From: Rhizobium sp. BK399
Lineage (GTDB): Bacteria; Pseudomonadota; Alphaproteobacteria; Rhizobiales; Rhizobiaceae
Direction of reading: 5' to 3'
Assembly: GCF_014194695.1 (NCBI RefSeq)
Contig: NZ_JACIAH010000027.1
Location: 1-49,407, forward strand
Length of the DNA stretch: 49,407 bases
Under the pieces are notes generated by a model that worked only from the letters and a program-made list of their open reading frames with translations, had not been told where the DNA came from and searched no databases. Every line of letters begins with the position of its first letter. Positions within the stretch are counted from its first letter, which is position 1. Shown here one piece after another: positions 41,404 through 49,407 of the stretch. A program made the position numbers and the translations under genes.

Positions 41404-43272
41404 ATGATCGCACTCGCAACGTCGCGCCAGATCGCCGCTGAGCAATCGGTTCTTTCCGTCTCCAATCTTACAACCTCATTCCTGGTTGAGGGACGTTGGA
41501 AACCCGTCGTCCAGGATGTCTCTTTCCAGATTGCTCCGAAGGAAACGCTCGCAATCGTCGGTGAGTCCGGATCCGGCAAGAGCGTCACATCGCTGTCAAT
41601 CATGCGACTTTTGCCCAAGCAATCCTGCCGTATCGAGGGGAACATCGTCCTCGGTGGCACCGATATTCTATCGCTCACTGACCGCCAGATGCGGCAGGTC
41701 CGCGGTCGGGACGCTGCAATGGTGTTCCAGGAGCCGATGACAAGCCTCAATCCGATTTTCACCATCGGAGACCAGATTTCGGAGGCCTTGCTGTGTCACA
41801 ACAAATCCATGTCGTATGCAGAAGCCAAGACCGAGGCCCTGCGACTGATGGATAAGGTCCGCATTCCAGCCGCGGCAAGTCGTTACAGCGAATTTCCACA
41901 CCAGTTCTCCGGAGGCATGCGGCAACGTGTCGTTATCGCCATGGCCCTTGCGAGCCGCCCGAAACTGCTCATCGCTGACGAGCCGACAACAGCACTTGAC
42001 GTTACCATACAGGGACAGGTGCTCGACCTCATAAAATCGTTGCAGGACGAAGACGGGATGTCGGTGCTGTTTATCACGCACGATATGGGCGTCGTTGCTG
42101 AGATGGCTGATCAAACGATCGTCATGTACAGGGGCCAGTGCGTGGAGTCCGGCCAGACCGAGCAGGTTTTCAACATTCCAAATCACGCCTATACGCGCTC
42201 TCTTCTCGCCTCGGTTCCTCGATTAGGAGCAATGCGTGGACATACAGAACCTCTAAAGTTCCCGATTATTGATATGGAAAGCGGAATTCAAACGCCCCAG
42301 TCCACCGTGGTTACTACCGTTTCTCATGAACATCGCGCGCTCCTGGAAGTATCCAGCTTGTCAACGCGTTTCGATATTCACTCCGGTTCCTTCGGGCGAC
42401 TTTCAGGGCGCGTGCATGCAGTGGAAGATGTCTCCTTTTCGATACGACCGGGCGAAACCCTGTCGCTTGTCGGGGAGTCCGGCTGCGGTAAATCAACGAC
42501 CGGTCGCTCCATCATCGGGTTGGTGAAGCCGACATCGGGGGCAATCCTGTTTGAGGGACAGGACGTTTCTACACTTGGCAAGCAAGAGATGCGGAGCATT
42601 CGCCGAAGCATCCAAATGATTTTTCAGGATCCATATGCAAGCCTCAATCCCCGAATGCGGATCGGTGATGCAATTGCTGAACCCTACCTTGCTCATGGCC
42701 TTGGTAACCGGCTGCAATCGAAGGCGAGGGTGGCCGAACTGCTATCGCAGGTTGGGCTCTCACCCGATATGGCAGAGCGGTTTCCGCATGAGTTCTCTGG
42801 AGGCCAACGACAGCGCATTTCGATCGCCAGGGCGCTTGCTCTGGAACCCAAGCTCATTATTGCTGACGAGTCCGTCTCTGCACTCGACGTGTCGGTGAAG
42901 GCACAGGTCGTGAATCTCTTGCTGGAACTGCAGGCGAAGCTTGGCCTCTCATTCCTGTTCATCTCACACGACATGGCTATCGTGGAGAGAGTTAGCCACC
43001 GGGTGGCGGTGATGTATCTCGGCGAAATCGTCGAGATTGGACCGAGATCCGCCATCTTCGAAAACGCTCAGCATCCATATACCCGAAGACTCATCCATGC
43101 AGTGCCTGTGCCCGACCCCTCCAGGCGTGCCATTCGCCGTGAAACACCTGCAGAAGAACTTAAATCGCCGCTCAGGACACTTCAGTATATCCCGGCCAAA
43201 CCCTCATATCGCGTCGTGAGCGCAGGGCATCTAGTCAGGTCAGATATGGTGAGCTTCGCGGAGAATGAGTAG
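41404..43272 (+). CDS. Double ATP-binding subunit of a Dpp/Opp-type ABC importer (DppD-DppF fusion)
   Basis: A 622-residue protein with two complete nucleotide-binding domains in one chain. First domain: Walker A GESGSGKS at 53-60, signature FSGGMRQRVVIAMAL, Walker B LLIADEPTTALD. Second domain: Walker A GESGCGKST, signature FSGGQRQRISIARAL, Walker B LIIADESVSALD. Each carries the oligopeptide-transporter C-terminal motif (HAYTRSLLASVPR, HPYTRRLIHAVPV). ATG 41404 has GAAGGAAAAG upstream; a TTG seven codons earlier overlaps the LysR stop. It powers the permeases encoded leftward; the complete importer is thus split across the LysR gene. Confidence 0.95.
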   Translation: MIALATSRQIAAEQSVLSVSNLTTSFLVEGRWKPVVQDVSFQIAPKETLAIVGESGSGKSVTSLSIMRLLPKQSCRIEGNIVLGGTDILSLTDRQMRQVRGRDAAMVFQEPMTSLNPIFTIGDQISEALLCHNKSMSYAEAKTEALRLMDKVRIPAAASRYSEFPHQFSGGMRQRVVIAMALASRPKLLIADEPTTALDVTIQGQVLDLIKSLQDEDGMSVLFITHDMGVVAEMADQTIVMYRGQCVESGQTEQVFNIPNHAYTRSLLASVPRLGAMRGHTEPLKFPIIDMESGIQTPQSTVVTTVSHEHRALLEVSSLSTRFDIHSGSFGRLSGRVHAVEDVSFSIRPGETLSLVGESGCGKSTTGRSIIGLVKPTSGAILFEGQDVSTLGKQEMRSIRRSIQMIFQDPYASLNPRMRIGDAIAEPYLAHGLGNRLQSKARVAELLSQVGLSPDMAERFPHEFSGGQRQRISIARALALEPKLIIADESVSALDVSVKAQVVNLLLELQAKLGLSFLFISHDMAIVERVSHRVAVMYLGEIVEIGPRSAIFENAQHPYTRRLIHAVPVPDPSRRAIRRETPAEELKSPLRTLQYIPAKPSYRVVSAGHLVRSDMVSFAENE

Positions 43273-43279
43273 GCTTTGA

Positions 43280-43425
43280 CATCGCAGGAATAGCGACGAG
43301 GACGGCGTTCGGCTCGTGCTGGGAATGCCTGCCGAGGTGTTCATTGCAACCTCGAGCAGGACGTTCGCCCGTATCTGTGGCAGCCGATCCGCGACCGCGT
43401 CTCAAAGGCGATCCGCGAGAAATAA
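43280..43425 (+). pseudogene. Remnant of an HlyD-type membrane fusion protein (C-terminus)
   Basis: Plus-strand frames give GVRLVLGMPAEVFIATSSRTFAR, then after a one-base deletion near 43370-43371 the sequence YLWQPIRDRVSKAIREK and a TAA at 43423-43425. This is the C-terminal signature of the HlyD/PrtE membrane fusion proteins of type I secretion (GMPAEVFI, then YLxxPIRDR). Only about 48 codons remain, and no ATPase or N-terminal part is visible nearby. It marks a past rearrangement or deletion at this boundary. Confidence 0.7.
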
Positions 43426-43721
43426 ACCGGGCCCGCCTTGCCCCATTCGGGTCATGCGGGAACCGGTCCACCTTGATGTTCTTGGCTATCTGATGGGCGA
43501 ACTCGATACTCCTTATTGGCAATTCGGGACGGGCGTTTGTCGAAGGGAAACCCCACTGCGTTGCGGGACACAAGAGAATTGAGGGCTGAGCAACTACTCA
43601 ATCATCGCCCAGGCCGAGACAACGTTCATGCGCTGACAGCTGGTTTGACGTCCAGCCCGCGCTGCCGCGTCATGGACGTTTTCCCTTTCGAGCAATCTAA
43701 AGTCGTGGACTTCAGTTTAAT
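43426..43721. other. Intergenic region
   Basis: About 300 bases between the HlyD remnant and the start of the subtilase module. Frames on both strands are short and not family-like. GC falls visibly towards the right end. No gene or element supported apart from the inverted repeat that follows. Confidence 0.4.
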
Positions 43722-43739
43722 TATTAGCTAGTTCTAATA
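43722..43739. promoter_or_regulatory. AT-rich inverted repeat upstream of the subtilase module
   Basis: TATTAG, six bases and CTAATA are perfectly complementary, embedded in an AT-rich stretch 46 bases before the first gene of the module. It could be an operator or part of the promoter. No partner regulator is visible. Confidence 0.35.
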
Positions 43740-43784
43740 TTAATAACAGATTTGAAATTGTGGAAGGATCTGGAGGGCTTGGCA

Positions 43785-44375
43785 ATGCCGGGGGAACAGG
43801 TTGAATTCTCAAAGAGCAGCGAAGGCGCGCGGATCCGCGAGATCTGGAAAGAGGCAGCGCAGAAAATTCCGGCGTCGCCCTCCGCGGCTAAGGCACCTTT
43901 CCTTGGAATCAATCTTCGTATCAACCTTATAAAGGCTCTGCAAGCCACCTGGGAAACGGGAAGTGTTGCGGTGAAGGTACTTGCGGCCGCTCACACCACT
44001 TTTGACCCGGTCACATGGCTGGGCATAGGTGTAGAAGCCGTTGCTGCTGTGAAAACGGTCGTCGCTGCGCTGGTACAACAACTGTCGGCAATCAACTACA
44101 TAACCTATGTGATGCTAGCACAATCGCCCAATGGGGTTACTGAGGCGACGCTGAAGCAAAACGTTGAAAAGTTCGTGCGTGATCCCAAGCTATTCCAGTT
44201 CGCCTGGCATCTCGGCATGACCGAAGCCAAAGCTGCACAGGCACTGCAGGTGATCGAGCAGCCGAACTGGATCACAACTACCATGGAAAAACTCTCGTCC
44301 GACAACATGGCGGAGCGACGCGGGGAGCTCTGGTTTTTCCAAGAGCGCAATTTCACGCTTCGTGGCGAAGAGTAA
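43785..44375 (+). CDS. Uncharacterised partner protein of the subtilase, with hydrophobic helices
   Basis: A 196-residue protein. ATG 43785 has GGAGGG about nine bases upstream; a TTG start at 43752 is less likely. Residues about 1-45 are polar with an amphipathic helix. Residues about 58-112 are strongly hydrophobic and helical (VAVKVLAAAH, WLGIGVEAVAAVKTVVAALV, INYITYVMLA) and could insert in a membrane or form a helical bundle. Residues 118-172 are amphipathic helices, and the C-terminal WFFQERNFTLRGEE is aromatic and charged. No signal peptide. I do not recognise a family. It is followed after 23 bases by the subtilase gene, so the pair is a likely operon. Confidence 0.65.
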   Translation: MPGEQVEFSKSSEGARIREIWKEAAQKIPASPSAAKAPFLGINLRINLIKALQATWETGSVAVKVLAAAHTTFDPVTWLGIGVEAVAAVKTVVAALVQQLSAINYITYVMLAQSPNGVTEATLKQNVEKFVRDPKLFQFAWHLGMTEAKAAQALQVIEQPNWITTTMEKLSSDNMAERRGELWFFQERNFTLRGEE

Positions 44376-44398
44376 TTGGCTGGCTAGGGAACGCCCAA

Positions 44399-46111
44399 AT
44401 GTTCAGTCCGAGCCTGGTATCGATCATGTTCCACAGCTTCGATAGGGAGATGCCTTGGTCTTCCAATCCGACAAGCTATGTGACCGCCAAAGACATAGCT
44501 GACAAACTAAATGCAATCGCGGACAAGGTGAAATGTTCGCGCACAACTATTCCAGTGGTTGCACGGACGCGCCAACCGATCTCGCTATTGAAAGAGTATT
44601 TCTCCAACGAGGAAATCGGGTCACAGAGCTTTAGGTTTGACCAACTAGATCCATTTTCTGTCTTTTGGGGACGCTTCCGTTTGGACAGGCTCGTCGGCTA
44701 TTTCACTCAATTTCACCACTTGGATCCCACCGAGGAACTACTGGATATCGGCACGCCCCTCTTCGAACTCGGCTCCGGTTCGCCACATGATCAGACCTGC
44801 AGAAGCTTGTTTCAACATGCCGCAACACTGTCAGCGGCGACGGTGGCCGCAGCGATCGTTGATCTGGGGGAGGAAGACATAGGCTGCCAGCCCGACGATT
44901 ATGGCAACAAGCTACGACATGCCGTCACCAATGACATAAAGCTGTCCGGTCACGCTGAGAAGGTCCTATCCGTTCTTCTGGAGCGCCTGGACAAAAACTC
45001 CAAGCTGGACAAAACGACGGTGAGTTGCGCGTTGGTGCGACCGCCAACCGCATTCATAGGCACCGGCTTGTCCGCATTCGATCAAGCATGCTCGCCCGAG
45101 ATCTTGACCGCCATCGAAGCGTTGAAAACGCAACTCGACGCGGACGGCCTTCCAGTTGCCGTAAATCTGTCACTCGGAACACACGTCGGACCACACAATG
45201 GCGAATCTCCTTTGGAAGAATACATTGCAGCAAAGTTGACAAAAAATGATCGGTATCTAGTGGTTGCGGCCGGCAACGAAGGTGGCGCGGGTCACTCCGC
45301 GAAATGCACGCTGGAGGGAGACGAGCCGGATTATCTTAGTATTAGGACCGGCTCACTTTGTGAGGAGATGCTGGTCGAATTCTGGTGGGAGGACTCCGCT
45401 GGGATCAGTATGTCTATCGACGTCGACATATGGGAAACCGACGTTACCCATAATGTCGGCACTCGTACAAATCACGCTACCTTGCGGATCGATTCATCAG
45501 CTCTTGGTACTTTGTCGGTGACCCCCACAGGGCTTCCTACAACAATGATAATGCAGTCGCTATTTGGAGCACGTTGTCATAATAGTTTAAACTGCATCTC
45601 GTTTGCAATCACATCGACAAACAAGGCTGCTTTGCCAGTCCTAGACATCAAGCTGCGGCTTCAGGCGCAGAACGCACCAGCAACGACCCGGACAGCCGTG
45701 AACGGTTGGATTGTGGTAGCTGAGGCGGACCCGTTGACGGCCGCGACCAACTTCATTGAAGGCGGTGCCCAAGGAAACGTAATCGTTCCTGCGAGCGATC
45801 CCGCTGTTCTCAGTGTCGCCGGCCTCGACAGAAACGGAAACGTTTGGAAGGGGTCTTCCCGAGGCCCGGCTGCCGAATACGACACGGCAAATGGGGGGCT
45901 GGAGGTCCCTTTGATGGCCCATCTAGCGTATTTAGGATCGGAGTTTGGCACAAGTTTCGCAAGTCCACGCGCCTGCGCAGATGTAATAGATGTTCTGATA
46001 GATCCAAACAGAAAATGCAAAGACGCTAAGAGCCTATTGGTGGAGACCTACTGCCCCAGTGGTAAACTTCCGATTTGGAATGCGCGGTTTGGTTTTCACA
46101 AGGCCCAATGA
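44399..46111 (+). CDS. Cytoplasmic subtilase (S8 peptidase) with Csp-like inserted beta domain
   Basis: A 570-residue serine peptidase without signal peptide. Catalytic triad by motif: Asp155 (AAIVDLGEEDIG), His185 (LSGHAEKV), Ser519 (EFGTSFASPRA), with oxyanion Asn293 (VVAAGNEGG). About 130 residues precede the Asp block and could be a prodomain or regulatory region. About 225 residues lie between Asn293 and Ser519; the central part is beta-rich (EEMLVEFWWEDSAGISMSID, ATLRIDSSALGTLSVTP), reminiscent of the jelly-roll insertion of clostridial Csp proteases. The His block has GHAEKV instead of the usual HGTHVAG. Base composition is lower in GC than neighbours. The second gene of a two-gene unit. 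Likely an intracellular processing or effector protease. Confidence 0.8.
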   Translation: MFSPSLVSIMFHSFDREMPWSSNPTSYVTAKDIADKLNAIADKVKCSRTTIPVVARTRQPISLLKEYFSNEEIGSQSFRFDQLDPFSVFWGRFRLDRLVGYFTQFHHLDPTEELLDIGTPLFELGSGSPHDQTCRSLFQHAATLSAATVAAAIVDLGEEDIGCQPDDYGNKLRHAVTNDIKLSGHAEKVLSVLLERLDKNSKLDKTTVSCALVRPPTAFIGTGLSAFDQACSPEILTAIEALKTQLDADGLPVAVNLSLGTHVGPHNGESPLEEYIAAKLTKNDRYLVVAAGNEGGAGHSAKCTLEGDEPDYLSIRTGSLCEEMLVEFWWEDSAGISMSIDVDIWETDVTHNVGTRTNHATLRIDSSALGTLSVTPTGLPTTMIMQSLFGARCHNSLNCISFAITSTNKAALPVLDIKLRLQAQNAPATTRTAVNGWIVVAEADPLTAATNFIEGGAQGNVIVPASDPAVLSVAGLDRNGNVWKGSSRGPAAEYDTANGGLEVPLMAHLAYLGSEFGTSFASPRACADVIDVLIDPNRKCKDAKSLLVETYCPSGKLPIWNARFGFHKAQ

Positions 46112-46278
46112 GCTTAATCGCTCTGGCTATCGGTTCCGCTGATGCTGGCGAATGAATGCCAATACGAGTGACGTTGGGACTGGAATTTGGCGGGCCGATA
46201 TTCGGGCACGGCGCAAGCGAGGGTCGTCTCGAGTGAGAGGTTCTCAGTTCCCATCGTCGTCGGTGCTAGGAGCGGCTC

Positions 46279-47634
46279 TTAGCACGAAGACAACCGGAAT
46301 AGAATTGCGGCGACCGAGTTTCTGCGTACCGAAGGTGCTTCGGTCTGAATTTCGGCAGGCACCTTGCCGAAGCTGCCGAAGGCCATAACACGGCGCCGAG
46401 TTGCATCCGGAACCGCCGTGGTGACATCGACTGGCAGGACGTGTCCGGAGGAGTAGGCCATCTTGGCAAGGAAGGAACCAGCCGCGTCGAGCGAAGCCGC
46501 ATTGAGGCCCGGCACATAGACCGAGGTGTTTTCCGTATCCGTGCGGTCGCTGAACGATGCGCCTGAGACAAGCGCTGCGAGGTCGGGATAGCGACCAACG
46601 CGGGCAAAGGACGGGGTTTCGAGGAAGCTCGATCCGTGGATCGACAGGCGGGCGCGGTCCTCGTTTGTCCCGGTGATGGGATCGCAGACAGTGTCTGCCG
46701 CCGTCGGCAGCCGCGCTTCGAACTCGATGGTGTTTTCACCAGGACGCAACTTGCCGAGCGGGATCGGCAGCCGCTGATCGTCGATCAAGCCAGTGGGGCT
46801 TGCGCCAAGCGTGATGTCCGCAACCGTTTCCCCGTTGGCCCGAAGGATCAACTCGGCGTCGCGGGACAGGTTGGCGGCATATTGGGCGTTGAGGTGGAGG
46901 ACCATCGAGCCATAGTCGCCGGGGTGGAAGTCTGATGGCATCGAGAAGTTGACACGCTCCTTGTAGAGGCGACCCGAGAACGGCTGAGCAATGAAACCGA
47001 GGTTCTGGAGCGGCACGATGGAGTTCGGCGTCAGCGCTCGACCCTTGGCGTTAGCAAGCGCCCGTAAGCCCTGCGGCGTGCCGTCGTTTCGCTGCTGTTC
47101 ACCTGACCGCTGGAACTCGGCGACGGCAGCGTCGACGTCGGCCGCGGTCTGGCCGGTGATCACCAGAGTCTTTCGGTTGTTGGCACCGTCGGCGAGAACA
47201 CTGATGCCGTCCTTCAGGCTTGCGGCCCTGTTCGCGCCGAGCGCGGGAGCGATCACTGTTCTCGTTCCGACGACGACGTCGATGCCCGGACCCTGGCCAG
47301 CCTCCGCGCCGATGGTGACGGCCGGGCGGTCGAAGCTGCCAGCAATTGCCAATGACTGAATGACGGCCAGGATGGGGTTGTATTCACCCGGAGCTGCGCC
47401 TGATGTAATCAATCCACGGATTGGCGTGCGCCCATCATTGCTACCGCCAAGTGCGATGAGGTCGGGGATTGAATTGCCGGCTGTCTTGGGGGCTCCACCG
47501 AAGACGAAGCCGCTGCGCTCGGAATCGACCTGGGTCCAGAGTTCATAGGTTGCATCGACGGAGCAATCGACGCGATGCTTCGTTTCACCGAAAGATCGAC
47601 GCCGATCAGGATCGGGGTGCTGCGTAAGCGAGCT
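46279..47634 (-). pseudogene. bcsB: Truncated bcsB-like gene (cellulose synthase regulatory subunit)
   Basis: The minus-strand frame gives the central part of BcsB: GETKHRVDCSVDATYELWTQ, SGFVFGGAPKTAGNSIPDLI, GLITSGAAPGEYNPILAVIQ, NFSMPSDFHPGDYGSMVLHL, PLGKLRPGENTIEFEARLP and VPAEIQTEAPSVRRNSVAAI. BcsB is a periplasmic protein of about 700-800 residues anchored by a C-terminal helix. Here about 450 codons are open from just after a TGA at 47635-47637, with no proper start, and the C-terminal part is missing. The longest frame with an annotatable start begins at TTG 47412. No bcsA or other cellulose genes are present, so this is a displaced fragment. Confidence 0.8.
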
Positions 47635-47839
47635 TCAGGTTCTTGATCTCGAGCAATATGCACAAATTTGCGTTCGCTTCGCTTCTGAGCAGATACCCCT
47701 CCATTGAGGATCAGCTAGGCCAGTTCCGGCGACCAGTCAGCGAAAGGTTCAGCGGCGCCTGCGTGGGCTGTGGCCCCATGCCGCCATCTAACATGCCACC
47801 CACTTTTTGGTTTCTCGTTTCAATCTGCCGCCATGCAAA
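47635..47839. other. Intergenic region between the bcsB remnant and the repeat array
   Basis: Just over 200 bases in which neither strand shows a supported gene; short frames here (for example 47643-47849, plus) have no ribosome binding site or domain. It may include further decayed bcsB sequence upstream of the in-frame stop, which I could not align. Confidence 0.35.
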
Positions 47840-47897
47840 TTTCAAATAGTCACATGTTGACTTTCAATTGGTCATCGCCGTAATTTCAAACAGTCAT
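47840..47897 (+). repeat. Three direct repeats TTTCAANNNGTCA at exact 22-bp spacing
   Basis: The motif occurs at 47840 (TTTCAAATAGTCA), 47862 (TTTCAATTGGTCA) and 47884 (TTTCAAACAGTCA). Start-to-start spacing is 22 bases both times, two DNA helical turns, so all copies face the same side. The last copy ends 17 bases before the GTG start of the AAA_14/DUF4143 gene. This is the layout of a cooperative operator or of small iterons. Confidence 0.75.
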
Positions 47898-47912
47898 TAA
47901 AGGAATGAAGTT

Positions 47913-49136
47913 GTGGCGCTGTATCCAAGGCTCGCTGAGCAACGCGTTGCCGACGCCATGTCAGACACGCGAGTCGTGCTGATCGTCGGTCCCAGACAAT
48001 CAGGAAAAACGACGTTGGCCAAGAAGATGGCCAATGAAGGGATGGAGTATTACACGCTGGATAATGCAACGACTCTGGACGCCGCGCGAGAGGATCCAGT
48101 TGGCTTTGTAAGAGGTATGGATCGCGCCATCATCGATGAAATTCAGCGCGCGCCCGAGCTGTTGTTGGCCATCAAGGAAAGCGTGGATACCGACCAGCGA
48201 CCAGGGCGCTTCCTTCTGACGGGTTCAGCCAATCTCATGACGTTGCCACGCGTGGCAGACTCGCTCGCAGGGCGCATGGAGGTCGTTCGATTGCTGCCGC
48301 TTGCGCAAAGCGAGATCAGAACCGCCGGAAGCAGCTTCCTGCGCGACGCCTTTCGAAACGAAGCCAAGGCCGGAGAGCCAATCTTCGGAGACGACCTTAT
48401 GGCTGCAGTTTTGGCCGGTGGATATCCCGAGGCGCTGGGCCGCAAAACCTTGAGCCGTAGACAGGACTGGTATGCGGATTATATCCAGGCGATCGTTCAA
48501 CGCGACGTTCGTGATGTCGCGCAAATCGAGCAGATTGCTCAAATGCCGCGCCTGCTACGCATTCTGGCAGAGCATTCGGGACAGTTGGTGAACTATTCCC
48601 GGATTGGTGCGGCCATTGGGATGAACCACATCACAACGCAAAAATATGTCGGTATCTTCGAGAGCCTGTTCCTCGCTTGCACCGTACAACCCTGGTTTTC
48701 TAACAAACTGAAACGTCTCACGAAGACACCGAAAGTACATTTCCTCGATTCTGGCCTTCTTGCATCCCTTCGTGACCTCTCTCTCGACCGCCTCCACGAC
48801 GACAGGGGTCAGTTCGGGGCACTGCTGGAGACTTTCGTTTTTGCCGAGATCCTTAAACTCGCCAGCGGCGGGCAAACTCGCTTCGAGTTTTCGCATTTTC
48901 GTGACAAGCAGCAGAACGAAGTCGATATCGTCATCGAAGATAGAAGGGGGCGGATCGTCGGTATCGAGATAAAGGCGGCAGCATCCGTCTCCAATTCCGA
49001 TTTTTCGGGATTGCGAATTTTAGCCAAGGCATCCGGAGAACGGTTTGTTTCGGGCATGGTCTTGTATGACCACCATAAGGTGATCCCTTTCGGGGAACGT
49101 TTGTCCGCTGTTCCAATATCGGCATTGTGGCGTTAG
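47913..49136 (+). CDS. AAA_14/DUF4143 family ATPase with nuclease-like C-terminus
   Basis: A 407-residue protein starting at GTG 47913, with AAGGAATGAAG just upstream. The N-terminal AAA_14 ATPase has Walker A GPRQSGKT at 26-33 and Walker B RAIIDEIQRAPE from 71; the sensor-like LLTGSANLM follows. The middle holds the family motif AGGYPEALGR and a winged-helix-like part (NYSRIGAAIGMNHITTQKYV). The C-terminal DUF4143 domain contains FSHFRDKQQNEVDIVIE and GIEIKAAA, a PD-(D/E)xK-nuclease-like arrangement (D...ExK). Such proteins are widespread in accessory genomes with no settled function; proposals include mobile-element or toxin-antitoxin-related roles. It appears monocistronic. Confidence 0.88.
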   Translation: MALYPRLAEQRVADAMSDTRVVLIVGPRQSGKTTLAKKMANEGMEYYTLDNATTLDAAREDPVGFVRGMDRAIIDEIQRAPELLLAIKESVDTDQRPGRFLLTGSANLMTLPRVADSLAGRMEVVRLLPLAQSEIRTAGSSFLRDAFRNEAKAGEPIFGDDLMAAVLAGGYPEALGRKTLSRRQDWYADYIQAIVQRDVRDVAQIEQIAQMPRLLRILAEHSGQLVNYSRIGAAIGMNHITTQKYVGIFESLFLACTVQPWFSNKLKRLTKTPKVHFLDSGLLASLRDLSLDRLHDDRGQFGALLETFVFAEILKLASGGQTRFEFSHFRDKQQNEVDIVIEDRRGRIVGIEIKAAASVSNSDFSGLRILAKASGERFVSGMVLYDHHKVIPFGERLSAVPISALWR

Positions 49137-49242
49137 CGCGCGAGAATTACGCTTCAGTCTTCAGACCCGAGCATTCTTGAGATATACAGTTTTAACGGAT
49201 AGGCCTCAGGTTCAATTCCCTTCACATCAGGTCTTTTGTCAA

Positions 49243-49407
49243 ATGGATCATTGGAGTGGCATGTGGGCGGATCCATGGTCTAAGCCCATAGCAATTACCG
49301 ATCCGTTCTCGGACCTATACAACCTCATATGTGGAACGGCCCGCGGTGCAAGGGGCTTCTCAACCGATTTATCCACGCGGACGGTGCGTTCATATGTACG
49401 GCCTTTG
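49243..49407 (+). CDS. Possible partial protein running off the window end
   Basis: An ATG at 49243 opens a frame of 55 codons with no stop before the window end (MDHWSGMWADPWSKPIAITD at the start, later RGARGFSTDLSTRTVRSY). Composition is protein-like and rich in Trp and Pro near the start, but there is no clear Shine-Dalgarno sequence and no family that I recognise. The sequence beyond the window would settle whether it is a gene. Confidence 0.3.
   Translation, partial: MDHWSGMWADPWSKPIAITDPFSDLYNLICGTARGARGFSTDLSTRTVRSYVRPL

Noticed and set aside
49201..49235. A T-loop-like GGTTCAATTCC resembling the 3' part of a tRNA gene
   Set aside because: The flanking bases do not pair into a T-stem, and no acceptor, anticodon or D-arm can be found upstream, so it is chance similarity.
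1..49407. CRISPR array or complete insertion sequence
   Set aside because: No regularly spaced 25-40-base repeats and no transposase-like protein with terminal repeats were seen in the window.

Overview
The window reads as a piece of a large accessory replicon (megaplasmid or chromid) from an alphaproteobacterium of the order Hyphomicrobiales/Rhizobiales, most likely Rhizobiaceae. Reasons: high GC with strong third-position GC bias; DUF736 and DUF1173 genes of the sort carried by rhizobial plasmids; a complete MPF-T (VirB/VirD4) transfer operon; an extra groESL copy with a CIRCE-like operator; and a small heat-shock gene preceded by a ROSE-like RNA thermometer. These assignments are made by reading, not by database search.

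1-3.7 kb: plasmid-backbone genes (a coiled-coil protein, a ribbon-helix-helix-like protein, a 54-residue protein, DUF1173, DUF736). 3.7-16.5 kb: one leftward type IV secretion operon, transcribed virB1-B2-B3-B4-(second transglycosylase with VirB5-like ends)-B5-lipoprotein-B6-B8-B9-B10-B11-virD4, mostly with overlapping or nearly touching genes. A divergent rightward set (two SNase-like genes and a TrbM/KikA-like gene) starts from a shared promoter region holding a perfect 12-bp palindrome. No relaxase is visible.

18.6-25 kb: a frameshifted DUF4160 gene with an intact DUF2442 partner, a DUF1003 membrane protein, a CHASE2-PAS-GGDEF-EAL protein coupled to a FecR-domain protein with an Asn/Gly/Ser-rich tail, and an HNH-type protein. 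25.6-30.3 kb: a stress island with groES-groEL, hsp20 and several small uncharacterised proteins, two of which are paralogues flanking the island.

30.4-43.3 kb: a catabolic and uptake cluster with an MTAP/PNP-type phosphorylase, two Atz/Trz-type amidohydrolases (deaminase-like), an MBL-fold hydrolase, a Dpp/Opp-type ABC importer (binding protein, two permeases and, across a LysR gene, a double-ATPase fusion) and a glycoside-hydrolase-like protein. Together they suggest import and deamination or phosphorolysis of a nucleoside-like or glycosylated purine-like compound.

43.3-49.4 kb: a patchwork. It has a remnant of an HlyD-type membrane fusion protein, a two-gene module with a cytoplasmic Csp-like subtilase, a bcsB remnant, and an AAA_14/DUF4143 ATPase behind three direct repeats spaced exactly 22 bp. 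The subtilase module is the best candidate here for an undescribed system.
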